The translations under genes and the position numbers were made by a program. From a virus, in the IMG/VR virus record IMGVR_UViG_3300009285_005004, positions 1-29,954 of that record: DNA of 29,954 bases; one strand, 5' to 3'. The notes beneath the pieces are model-generated. The model did no database searches and was not told the DNA's origin. It saw only the letters and a list, made by a program, of their open reading frames with translations. Positions 1-5,857 of this stretch are shown here, piece after piece (position 1 is the stretch's first letter; each line of letters starts with the position of its first letter).

Positions 1-1128
1 CGCACCGCGTTCAACAAATATCTTGCCTATCGGGAAGCCAACCTTGAAATTGTTAGAGGAATAAAGAAAGTAGGATTAGGGAATACCTACGCCAATCTAT
101 ATCGCATACTTCATCGCTTCCCAAGTGATGAAGTCGCGGCAATCCTTCGGTGGCAACAAAAGGGGAAAGACATTACATTTGAAAAGACCCAGTTTGACTT
201 TGAAGGGAAAACCGACCTTGAGATAGCAGAATATATTAGAGAGAAGAAATTGCCCGTTCTAGGGGTACTAGGGGCGCTCAAAAAGGTATCCCCGGTGATT
301 GCCGTAGCTTTGCTTGAGCAGTGCACGGGAAATCAAGCGGTCATTCTCCATAAAACATTTGAAGATGCTGGTGTTCTTTCTGATCCAGAAGTTATTAAGT
401 TGTATCAAGAGAAGGTGGCAACGGCTAAAACCGCACTTGATAGGGTAGAGAATTTGACAAAAGAATCATCCAAAGAAATTCAAGAGATGCTCAAGAAGAC
501 GCGAGCTGACGTGCGAAAAGAACAAGTAGGAGATATTGGGAAGATATTCCTTCACATTGATGTATCAGGGAGTATGGAAGAATCTTTAGAGGTGGCCAAG
601 GAAAAAGGGGCAATCATTGCGGAAGTCGTAAAGAATCCGCAGGAAAACTTTATGTGGGGGTTGTTTAACACGGGTGGCGAGGTATTGCCAATCCCTAAAA
701 CATTTGAGGCGGATGCGTTTAAGGCAATTCTTTTCGGACGACGGGCGGGCGGTGGAACGGATGCGTTTCAGCTGTATCCGGCGGCTAGAGAATTTGGGGC
801 AGAATGTGACGTGTTTATCAGTGATGGAGCAACAAATGTGGGAGATTTGGGAACAAAAATTAAGATTTTTCACGAACAAAACCCAAACACTCCAAAGCCA
901 AGAGTGTGTGTATTGATTCATGTGCGGGGGCAGGAATTTAATCTCGCCATTAAAGAAGGATATGAAGAAGTAGGTATTCCAACCTCGATTATGAAACCAG
1001 AAACTCTCAGTGAGAGTGCGATTGTAGCTCAGAGTATCAAGCAGGCAATGTTGGGTCCCATTCAAATAATACAAGAAATTATGGATACACCATTGCTCTC
1101 TTTGCAAAATTGGTATTTTACAGTGTAG
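1..1128 (+). CDS. TROVE/VWA (Ro60-like) protein, 5' truncated by the window edge
   Basis: The reading frame is open from base 1, so the N-terminus lies outside the window; about 375 residues are visible. The C-terminal part is a von Willebrand A domain with a complete MIDAS metal site: DVSGSM, then GGGTDAF (the Thr), then FISDGATN (the Asp). The preceding helical region, with phrases such as ILHRFPSDEVAAILRW and LEQCTGNQAVI, resembles the HEAT-like TROVE module of Ro60/Rsr proteins, which bind small structured (Y) RNAs. TROVE is a pattern-based call and less secure than VWA. A VWA-only protein is the alternative. It is the first visible gene of the ubiquitin-like cassette, and VWA genes are known neighbours of prokaryotic JAB/E1 operons. 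The TAG stop is followed after one codon, in frame, by the ATG of the GIY-YIG gene. Confidence 0.72.
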   Translation, partial: RTAFNKYLAYREANLEIVRGIKKVGLGNTYANLYRILHRFPSDEVAAILRWQQKGKDITFEKTQFDFEGKTDLEIAEYIREKKLPVLGVLGALKKVSPVIAVALLEQCTGNQAVILHKTFEDAGVLSDPEVIKLYQEKVATAKTALDRVENLTKESSKEIQEMLKKTRADVRKEQVGDIGKIFLHIDVSGSMEESLEVAKEKGAIIAEVVKNPQENFMWGLFNTGGEVLPIPKTFEADAFKAILFGRRAGGGTDAFQLYPAAREFGAECDVFISDGATNVGDLGTKIKIFHEQNPNTPKPRVCVLIHVRGQEFNLAIKEGYEEVGIPTSIMKPETLSESAIVAQSIKQAMLGPIQIIQEIMDTPLLSLQNWYFTV

Positions 1129-1131
1129 ATA

Positions 1132-1503
1132 ATGGATTTAAAAAATTTACTGATTGACATAAGAGAAAAAGCACGAAATTTTGTGTTTAGTTGTCCATTC
1201 GTTAAAAAATTAGAAAATTTACCTAATACAAGTGGAATATATTTTTTGACCAATTCAAAACAAAGAATTTTATACGTTGGGTGCACAGTTGACTTTAACC
1301 AAAGGTGGAGTAGACATGAATATAAAAGAGAATTTGAGCAAGAAGAAGATTATAAAATTTTCTTTATAGAAAGAGAGAAATTAAGGGGACTTGAATTTAT
1401 TGATCTCAATACGATAGAGGGATTATTTATCTCTTTTTTGCTACCTCCTTATAATAGAAAATGTAGATGGAACGTCCCTAATACTTCTTTGTTAAATTTT
1501 TAA
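1132..1503 (+). CDS. GIY-YIG homing-type endonuclease
   Basis: A 123-residue protein with the GIY-YIG nuclease core: SGIYFL and LYVGCT form the GIY and YIG strands about ten residues apart, followed by NQRWSRH carrying the catalytic Arg, and NTIEGLFI with the metal-binding Glu. Only a short N-terminal helix precedes the domain, and no NUMOD or other DNA-binding module is seen. Codons are strikingly AT-rich (AAA, AAT, TTA, ATT) compared with the genes on both sides, as expected for a recently acquired mobile endonuclease. It fills the junction between the TROVE/VWA gene and the next cassette gene with almost no spacer and no clear Shine-Dalgarno sequence, so translation may be coupled to the upstream gene. 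Its role is presumably self-propagation rather than part of the conjugation system. Confidence 0.85.
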   Translation: MDLKNLLIDIREKARNFVFSCPFVKKLENLPNTSGIYFLTNSKQRILYVGCTVDFNQRWSRHEYKREFEQEEDYKIFFIEREKLRGLEFIDLNTIEGLFISFLLPPYNRKCRWNVPNTSLLNF

Positions 1504-1513
1504 ATTAGAGAAT

Positions 1514-2356
1514 GTGCAAAAAATCGATCTTACAAGATTTATTCAAGAACACGAAGTCACCATGTCCATCGTTGACGGGTGGGGAAAGTACGGAAGCAGG
1601 AGGGTGGAAAAAAGAGTCAAGAATGGATGGTATCGGGTCGGAATCGGTTCGGACGTTTCGATCAAGAGAAAAGCAACACTCGTTGAAATCGACCAAGAGT
1701 TAAAACATGGAAAATTACTAACGGGATTTGCGTATGGGGAAGAGATAGTTCCCGTCAATTTCCAGAATCTATTTAGTAGGGGGTTTGGCGAGACGGTAAA
1801 AGTGGAGTTTTTAGATCAACTACCATGGACGGCAGTACATTTTGTCCAACGGGAGGACGAAAGATTTTATTATGTGGATGTGGATTTTGGTTTTCATCGC
1901 ACTTTGGTTCGTTTACAAAAGCTTTTCGAAGCCGGACAAACCTTATTAAATGAGAAAGGCGTTAGCCCGGAGGCCCGATACTTGTGGCTCCTGATGTCTT
2001 TAGAGCGCGACACATGGAAACACTTACAAGAGTTAGAAGCGTTAAAACTAAGTGAAAAAGAAAAAAAGAAACGGGCAGGGGAATTTAAATTGAACTTTGG
2101 GGAACGGATAAGGGTTGTCGTTGAACAAGCGGGCGGAGTGTTTATATCCGCGACTAAACAGGCAAACAATAGATATTTGGTTACATGGAAAAGCGGAAGA
2201 CAGACGGTAAAAAGTGTAGTCCATGAAAATTTAAGAGTTGAACATGCGGGTTACTGTTTGTCTAATTTTGATAAGCATCACTCTCTACAATCCCTAATAA
2301 GTCTTTCTAAGATTTATATAGAAGATAGTGGTTCGCTTTATCTAACCCGTGTGTAA
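1514..2356 (+). CDS. Conserved-looking protein of unknown function in the ubiquitin-like cassette
   Basis: A 280-residue soluble protein that I do not recognise. No signal peptide or membrane segment is visible. Around residues 170-190 there is a Lys/Glu-rich helical stretch, and the C-terminal third (VTWKSGRQTVKSVV onward) looks like a small beta domain ending in a HHSLQSLISLSK segment. The chosen start is GTG at 1514. An ATG at 1512 is in the wrong frame, and the first in-frame ATG at 1562 would remove a plausible N-terminus and has no ribosome binding site. The upstream signal is weak. The gene is flanked on both sides by inserted endonucleases (GIY-YIG before, HNH after), so before those insertions it probably lay directly between the TROVE/VWA and JAMM genes. 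That placement suggests a role in the same system, but gives no function. Confidence 0.7.
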   Translation: MQKIDLTRFIQEHEVTMSIVDGWGKYGSRRVEKRVKNGWYRVGIGSDVSIKRKATLVEIDQELKHGKLLTGFAYGEEIVPVNFQNLFSRGFGETVKVEFLDQLPWTAVHFVQREDERFYYVDVDFGFHRTLVRLQKLFEAGQTLLNEKGVSPEARYLWLLMSLERDTWKHLQELEALKLSEKEKKKRAGEFKLNFGERIRVVVEQAGGVFISATKQANNRYLVTWKSGRQTVKSVVHENLRVEHAGYCLSNFDKHHSLQSLISLSKIYIEDSGSLYLTRV

Positions 2357-2357
2357 T

Positions 2358-2825
2358 ATGCCAAAAGAAAACACAGAAAAAGATTTTTGGAAAAACGTTA
2401 TTTTTAGTCCAACTTGTTGGATAAGAAAAGGAGCAATTGCTGGAAAAGGTTATAACGTAATGAATTGGAACAAAAAATTAACATATTCACATAGAGCTTC
2501 TTGGATAATTCACTACGGAAATATCCCAGAAAAAATGTTTGTTTGTCATAAATGTGATATTCCAAATTGTGTAAATCCAAAACATTTATTTCTTGGAACA
2601 CAATTGGATAATTTAAGAGATATGATTCAGAAAGGAAGAAGAGGATATACGGGTCATCAAGGAGAAAAACACAGAAGTCACAAATTAACAAATAAAAAAG
2701 TTTTAATGATTAGAAAATTATGGAAAAGCGGAAAATATACTCAACAAAAATTAGGTGACAATTATGGTGTTTGTCAAGTTGTAATAAGCAACATTGTTAA
2801 TAGAAAAATTTGGAAACACATATGA
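2358..2825 (+). CDS. HNH homing-type endonuclease
   Basis: A protein of about 155 residues with an HNH_3-like core. HRASWIIHYG is followed by the zinc/active-site block FVCHKCDIPNCVNPKHLFLG, which is characteristic of phage HNH enzymes. The C-terminal segment (KLTNKKVLMIRKLWKSGKYT and what follows) resembles a helix-turn-helix targeting module. ATG at 2358 is preferred over an in-frame GTG at 2349 that overlaps the previous gene. The base composition is very AT-rich. The gene lies exactly between the stop of the unknown cassette gene and the ATG of the JAMM gene, with which its TGA stop overlaps (ATGA), a typical clean endonuclease insertion at a gene junction. Confidence 0.85.
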   Translation: MPKENTEKDFWKNVIFSPTCWIRKGAIAGKGYNVMNWNKKLTYSHRASWIIHYGNIPEKMFVCHKCDIPNCVNPKHLFLGTQLDNLRDMIQKGRRGYTGHQGEKHRSHKLTNKKVLMIRKLWKSGKYTQQKLGDNYGVCQVVISNIVNRKIWKHI

Positions 2826-3316
2826 TTTTTATTAAAGAAACAGGCGCAATTTTGAATCCGCAGAGATCTATTCTTCATATCGTGGAGGGAAACGCGGGAA
2901 TGGTCATTTTTCCAGATCAAACGATTTGGAATCTTCATAAATCTTCTATGGGGTGTGTATACGCCTTAAGTCATATTCACCCTAACGGAATGACAATGTT
3001 AAGCCATGAAGACGAAACTACGCTTAGGGCATGGTGCGTTGCGCTTTTTCCACATCCTTTGAGAATTATTACCATCACCCACATGCGAAGCGATTCGTTT
3101 ACTAAAGAACACGCCTTTCGGGAAACGTGTTACGTTGGGCTTATGGAAGCGAAAGAAACATGGTTAACCCACAAAGACCAACCCAGAAAATTCGAAATTA
3201 TTAAAGAATGGGAGCGGGACTTTTTTATTGAAAATCCGAAGAAAGCAATGAACGATTGGTATGGACTGACCCTCGTACGAAAAAGCTATGAGTTTGATGA
3301 AATAGGAGTAAATTAA
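2822..3316 (+). CDS. JAMM/JAB metallopeptidase 1 (deubiquitinase-like)
   Basis: A 164-residue protein containing a textbook JAMM zinc motif: H51-x-H53-P54, six residues, S61, two residues, D64, within SHIHPNGMTMLSHED. An upstream Glu (E22 in HIVEGNAG, or E6) would supply the general base. This family cleaves isopeptide or peptide bonds after the C-terminus of ubiquitin-like proteins, so the likely roles are trimming the precursor UBL encoded downstream or removing it from targets. A TTG at 2810 is in frame, but ATG at 2822 overlapping the preceding stop (ATGA) is the better start. About 80 residues follow the motif, longer than a minimal JAB domain and of unknown role. It ends just before a strong promoter. 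Confidence 0.87.
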   Translation: MIFIKETGAILNPQRSILHIVEGNAGMVIFPDQTIWNLHKSSMGCVYALSHIHPNGMTMLSHEDETTLRAWCVALFPHPLRIITITHMRSDSFTKEHAFRETCYVGLMEAKETWLTHKDQPRKFEIIKEWERDFFIENPKKAMNDWYGLTLVRKSYEFDEIGVN

Positions 3317-3318
3317 GC

Positions 3319-3347
3319 TTGACACAGATTAACTTACAGGTTATACT
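3319..3347 (+). promoter_or_regulatory. Sigma70-type promoter for the zinc-ribbon/E1/UBL/E2 transcript
   Basis: A -35 box TTGACA (3319-3324), exactly 17 bp spacer and a -10 box TATACT (3342-3347). The expected transcription start falls at about 3354, so the ATG at 3355 would be at or almost at the 5' end (leaderless or nearly so). Confidence 0.8.
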
Positions 3348-3354
3348 TTTGAGT

Positions 3355-3495
3355 ATGAAAATAATGATTCAACAACTCGAATGCAAACGGTGTGGATACA
3401 AATGGAACCCGAGGCAGGAAGAAATCCGTATCTGTCCAAAATGTAAAAGTCCATATTGGGATAGGGAGAAAAAACATGAGCTGTCTTATTTGTAA
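3355..3495 (+). CDS. Small zinc-ribbon protein
   Basis: A 46-residue protein with two CxxC knuckles: CKRCGYKW near the N-terminus, then CPKCKSPYWD. The pair forms a zinc ribbon. Similar tiny zinc ribbons are common in phages and in low-GC or candidate-phylum bacteria; their function is mostly unknown (RNA, DNA or protein contacts). It starts at the first ATG after the promoter, and its 3' end overlaps the next gene by 20 bases. It is too short for many gene callers, but the strong promoter directly in front and the intact Cys pattern support it. As first gene of the E1/UBL transcript it may be an accessory of the cassette; this is inference. Confidence 0.75.
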   Translation: MKIMIQQLECKRCGYKWNPRQEEIRICPKCKSPYWDREKKHELSYL

Positions 3496-4387
3496 ACAAA
3501 AAATTGATAAACGAGCTAAAAAATATTGTTCCAAAAAGTGTTATTTTTTAGCAAGAAGTAAAAATAGTTGGTATCGAACATGTAATTTTTGTGGAAATGA
3601 AATGAAAGTAAAACGGAGTGATATAGAAAAATATAATAGGGGAAAATATTGTTCCAAAAAGTGTGCCTCTCGATATAAAAACAAAGACAACAAAAGAGTA
3701 GAAAAAAAATGTTTTATATGTCATAAAGGCTTTTTTATTGTACAATCACGTATTTTAACTACAAAATATTGTTGCATTGAATGTAAGAATGTTGGCATTG
3801 GGAAAAAGGAAAATAAAAAATGTAAAAATTGTGGGAAAATATTCTCTGCTTATCAAAAGAAAAAATATTGTAGTCAAAAATGTTATTTTGAAGAAATTTT
3901 TTATAGAGGAAGAATAGAAAAAATATGTTTAAATTGCAAAGAAAAATTTATTACACAACCATCATATGTCAAAAGGAATGAGGGAATATTTTGTTCAAGG
4001 AAATGTTCATCAATCTTTAATAGTAAAAAAAACTGGAATAATAAGGAATGGAAAGAGAAACAGATTAAGTTGATGTTAACAGGCCTGCTCAAGCGTCCCA
4101 CTTCTCTCGAAAAACAGATGATAAGTATAATCCAAAAACATAATTTGCCTTATAAGTATACAGGGGATGGAAGCTTTTGGATTGCTTATAAAAATCCAGA
4201 CTTTGTGAACGTAAATGGTGAGAAGAAAGTAATAGAAGTGGCTAACGATTATAAGCTACATCATCCAGAAAACTATGCAAACGATAGACGGAAACATTTT
4301 TCTTCTTATGGATGGACAAGTTTTATATTTACGGGAATTAACAATAAGCTGGATGAGGAGGAAATATTAAAAACGATACAACAGTAA
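3476..4387 (+). CDS. Vsr/EDxHD-like homing endonuclease with zinc-finger repeats
   Basis: A 303-residue protein. The first two thirds hold about five repeated cysteine modules of the type CxxC ... (K/R)YCSxKC, likely zinc fingers that read DNA. The C-terminal 90 residues (SLEKQMISII, GSFWIAYKNPDF, KKVIEVAND, HHPENY, YGWTSFIFTG) follow the Vsr-like pattern of strand, Asp, Glu, HxxxY and strand that characterises the EDxHD family of homing endonucleases (the I-Bth0305I type). ATG at 3476 has a GGGAG sequence upstream. An in-frame ATG at 3392 lies inside the zinc-ribbon gene and is unlikely. The gene is extremely AT-rich and ends inside the start region of the E1-like gene, whose Shine-Dalgarno sequence it contains. 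It probably inserted between the zinc ribbon and the E1-like gene. Confidence 0.75.
   Translation: MSCLICKQKIDKRAKKYCSKKCYFLARSKNSWYRTCNFCGNEMKVKRSDIEKYNRGKYCSKKCASRYKNKDNKRVEKKCFICHKGFFIVQSRILTTKYCCIECKNVGIGKKENKKCKNCGKIFSAYQKKKYCSQKCYFEEIFYRGRIEKICLNCKEKFITQPSYVKRNEGIFCSRKCSSIFNSKKNWNNKEWKEKQIKLMLTGLLKRPTSLEKQMISIIQKHNLPYKYTGDGSFWIAYKNPDFVNVNGEKKVIEVANDYKLHHPENYANDRRKHFSSYGWTSFIFTGINNKLDEEEILKTIQQ
4356..4368 (+). promoter_or_regulatory. Strong ribosome binding site followed by an ATT start codon
   Basis: AGGAGG at 4356-4361 is followed after four bases by ATT at 4366, the only plausible initiation point for the first E1-like gene. An in-frame TGA stands at 4354, and no ATG, GTG or TTG occurs in this frame until 4657, which is beyond the Rossmann motif. 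The site lies inside the 3' end of the endonuclease gene. Confidence 0.6.
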
Positions 4388-4959
4388 TTATCCTTGGGAT
4401 CGGAGCGTTAGGAAGCCATATATGCGCAAACATTATTGCTGATAACCACAATGATGTAGTAAACATTACGGTTCTCGACTTTGATCGAGTTGAAAGCAGA
4501 AATTTACAAGGAACTCAATTTTACACACTAGAAGTAAAAGATCATTTTAAGACTGATGCTTTACAATATTTAATTTATAAAACTTTTGGGAAAGAAATCA
4601 GTTTTATTAATGAAAAACTAACAGAATCCAATATAAATTTATTATCTAACTACGACATGGTGATTGATACTTTTGACAACTATAAATCTCGAAAGATTGT
4701 TCAAGAATATTGTAGAAAAAACGGTATCGAGGTAATTCACATTGGTTTTTCTGACAGTCTTACTTTTTCTATTGAGTTTGGAAACAATTATGCACCCCCA
4801 AACAACACTCCTGTTAGAGATATTTGCACCATTTCAGGAGCCAGTTCCTTCGTACACATGGTTTCGGCTATCGGCTCCTCGGTTGTTCAGGAATATTTAA
4901 CAACGGGAAAACAACGGGAATTTACTGGCGGACGACTATCTTTACGAGAGATTTTATGA
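4366..4959 (+). CDS. ThiF/E1-like adenylating enzyme A (ATT start)
   Basis: A protein of about 197 residues when read from ATT at 4366. The N-terminus begins directly with a Rossmann strand and nucleotide loop, VIILGIGALGSH (residues 7-18), followed by VLDFDRVESRNLQ (Asp38/Asp40, Asn47), a conserved Lys in KTDAL (Lys62) and MVIDTFDNYKSR (Asp101/Asp104). All match the ThiF/MoeB/E1 adenylation fold. Near the C-terminus, Cys154 in RDICTISGAS, followed by a helix, is placed like the E1 catalytic cysteine. The usual NRQ arginine is replaced, so activity may depend on its partner. A start at the first ATG (4657) would delete half the fold, so that annotation is wrong. Its stop overlaps the next ATG (ATGA), pairing it with E1-like enzyme B, possibly as a heterodimer. 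Confidence 0.78.
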   Translation: MKNDTTVIILGIGALGSHICANIIADNHNDVVNITVLDFDRVESRNLQGTQFYTLEVKDHFKTDALQYLIYKTFGKEISFINEKLTESNINLLSNYDMVIDTFDNYKSRKIVQEYCRKNGIEVIHIGFSDSLTFSIEFGNNYAPPNNTPVRDICTISGASSFVHMVSAIGSSVVQEYLTTGKQREFTGGRLSLREIL

Positions 4960-5591
4960 AAAATATCTATAAACGTCAAACAAATTTTGTAAAACCAGAG
5001 CATTTAGATTTTTCAATCCTTCTTATCGGGTGCGGAGGAACAGGCTCTTGGGCTCTCCTTGCTTTACAAAAAATGGGGTGTACCAATCTCTCTGTAATAG
5101 ATTTTGACAAAGTTGAAGCGCACAATATTCCCTCTCAGGCATTTAAACAAGAAGATATTGGTATATTAAAAACACACGCGCTTCCAGGTTCTTATATAAA
5201 ATTTGATGAAACATTTGAGGACTACTTCAAAGAATATTTTCGAGAATCTACCGTCGTAATTTGTGCTATTGATTCCATGGATGAACGAATAAAGCTTTGG
5301 GATATTATCAAGAAACGGGATGATGTGGAATTATTTCTTGACCCACGCATTGGCGGAGAATTATTGCGAATGTATGCAGTAGATCCCCTAGATAACAAAG
5401 CAGTTGCTTTTTATGAAAGCCAACTCTACCCATCTAGCAAAGCCGATCCATTGCCCTGCGGGTCACGTCAGATTGTCTACACTACTATGTTTACAGGAGC
5501 TTTAATCGCAAATTATGTGAAAAAGTATGCAAAGAAAGAACCGATAAAAGCGGAAACTATCATGGATTTTAGTACGATGAACTTAATTTGA
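4956..5591 (+). CDS. ThiF/E1-like adenylating enzyme B
   Basis: A 211-residue E1-like protein. The glycine loop LLIGCGGTGSW (residues 22-32) is followed by VIDFDKVEAHNIPSQAF (Asp49, Asp51, Asn57), GILKTHAL (conserved Lys72) and VICAIDSMDER (Asp106). Cys168 in DPLPCGSRQIVYTTMFTGAL sits where ThiF/MoeB/E1 proteins carry the thioester-forming or sulfur-accepting Cys. E1 enzymes adenylate the C-terminal Gly of a ubiquitin-like protein. The frame opens far upstream, but ATG at 4956 overlapping the stop of enzyme A (ATGA) is the coupled, sensible start. Its stop lies against the perfect ribosome binding site of the UBL gene. PRTRC-type ThiF proteins are a comparable known size class. Confidence 0.87.
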   Translation: MKNIYKRQTNFVKPEHLDFSILLIGCGGTGSWALLALQKMGCTNLSVIDFDKVEAHNIPSQAFKQEDIGILKTHALPGSYIKFDETFEDYFKEYFRESTVVICAIDSMDERIKLWDIIKKRDDVELFLDPRIGGELLRMYAVDPLDNKAVAFYESQLYPSSKADPLPCGSRQIVYTTMFTGALIANYVKKYAKKEPIKAETIMDFSTMNLI

Positions 5592-5600
5592 AGGAGGTGA
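5591..5600 (+). promoter_or_regulatory. Perfect Shine-Dalgarno sequence of the UBL gene
   Basis: AAGGAGGTGA, a full match to the anti-Shine-Dalgarno sequence, six bases before ATG 5607. It is the strongest ribosome binding site in the plus-strand cassette, suggesting that the UBL is made in excess over its enzymes. Confidence 0.75.
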
Positions 5601-5606
5601 GTACGC

Positions 5607-5837
5607 ATGCTAGGTAGAAAAACAGGAACTATCACGGTAAAAGTAGCCAGAGTACCAGGAAAACTCGCTGAAGTTGAGCTAAATGGCGGAAGAACAGTCG
5701 CAGATGCGTTGACTGGCGCGGGTTTTTCAAAGAAAGATTCCGAAGAAATTAGGGTAAACTCAGTAGATCGGGAAATGGATTATGAGTTAAAGAACGGAGA
5801 CAAAGTGACGTTGCTAAGAAATATTGAGGGAAATTAA
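5607..5837 (+). CDS. Ubiquitin-like beta-grasp protein (ThiS/MoaD/PRTRC-C type)
   Basis: A 76-residue protein with the beta-grasp pattern: strand TITVKVARVPG, strand KLAEVELN, helix TVADALTGAGF, strand EEIRVNS, then ELKNGDKVTLLRNI. The NGD-x-V-x-L segment before the tail is a hallmark of ThiS/MoaD/ubiquitin-like proteins. The tail reads RNIEGN: Gly75 followed by Asn76, not Gly-Gly. Either the final Asn is trimmed by one of the two JAMM peptidases to expose Gly75, or this UBL works without a free diglycine. Its position between two E1-like genes and an E2-like gene argues for a conjugated modifier rather than a sulfur carrier for thiamin or molybdopterin synthesis, for which no genes are present. 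Confidence 0.83.
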   Translation: MLGRKTGTITVKVARVPGKLAEVELNGGRTVADALTGAGFSKKDSEEIRVNSVDREMDYELKNGDKVTLLRNIEGN

Positions 5838-5857
5838 GCTTCTATATTTCTTATAAT

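Noticed and set aside
586-1107. 173-codon minus-strand frame opposite the TROVE/VWA gene
   Set aside because: The plus strand has intact MIDAS motifs and gene context; the antisense frame has no signal or family resemblance.
1512-1703. 63-codon frame from ATG 1512
   Set aside because: It overlaps, out of frame, the longer gene from GTG 1514, which has the sensible protein and continues for 280 codons.
5607-5837. ThiS or MoaD sulfur carrier for thiamin or molybdopterin synthesis
   Set aside because: No thiamin or molybdopterin pathway genes are nearby, and the tail lacks the required Gly-Gly. The E2-like and JAMM neighbours favour protein conjugation.
5852-5857. TATAAT just before the E2-like ATG as a promoter
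   Set aside because: No -35 match at 16-18 bp (the sequence there is GGGAAAT-like), and the transcription start would fall downstream of the ATG. Probably chance in an AT-rich gap.
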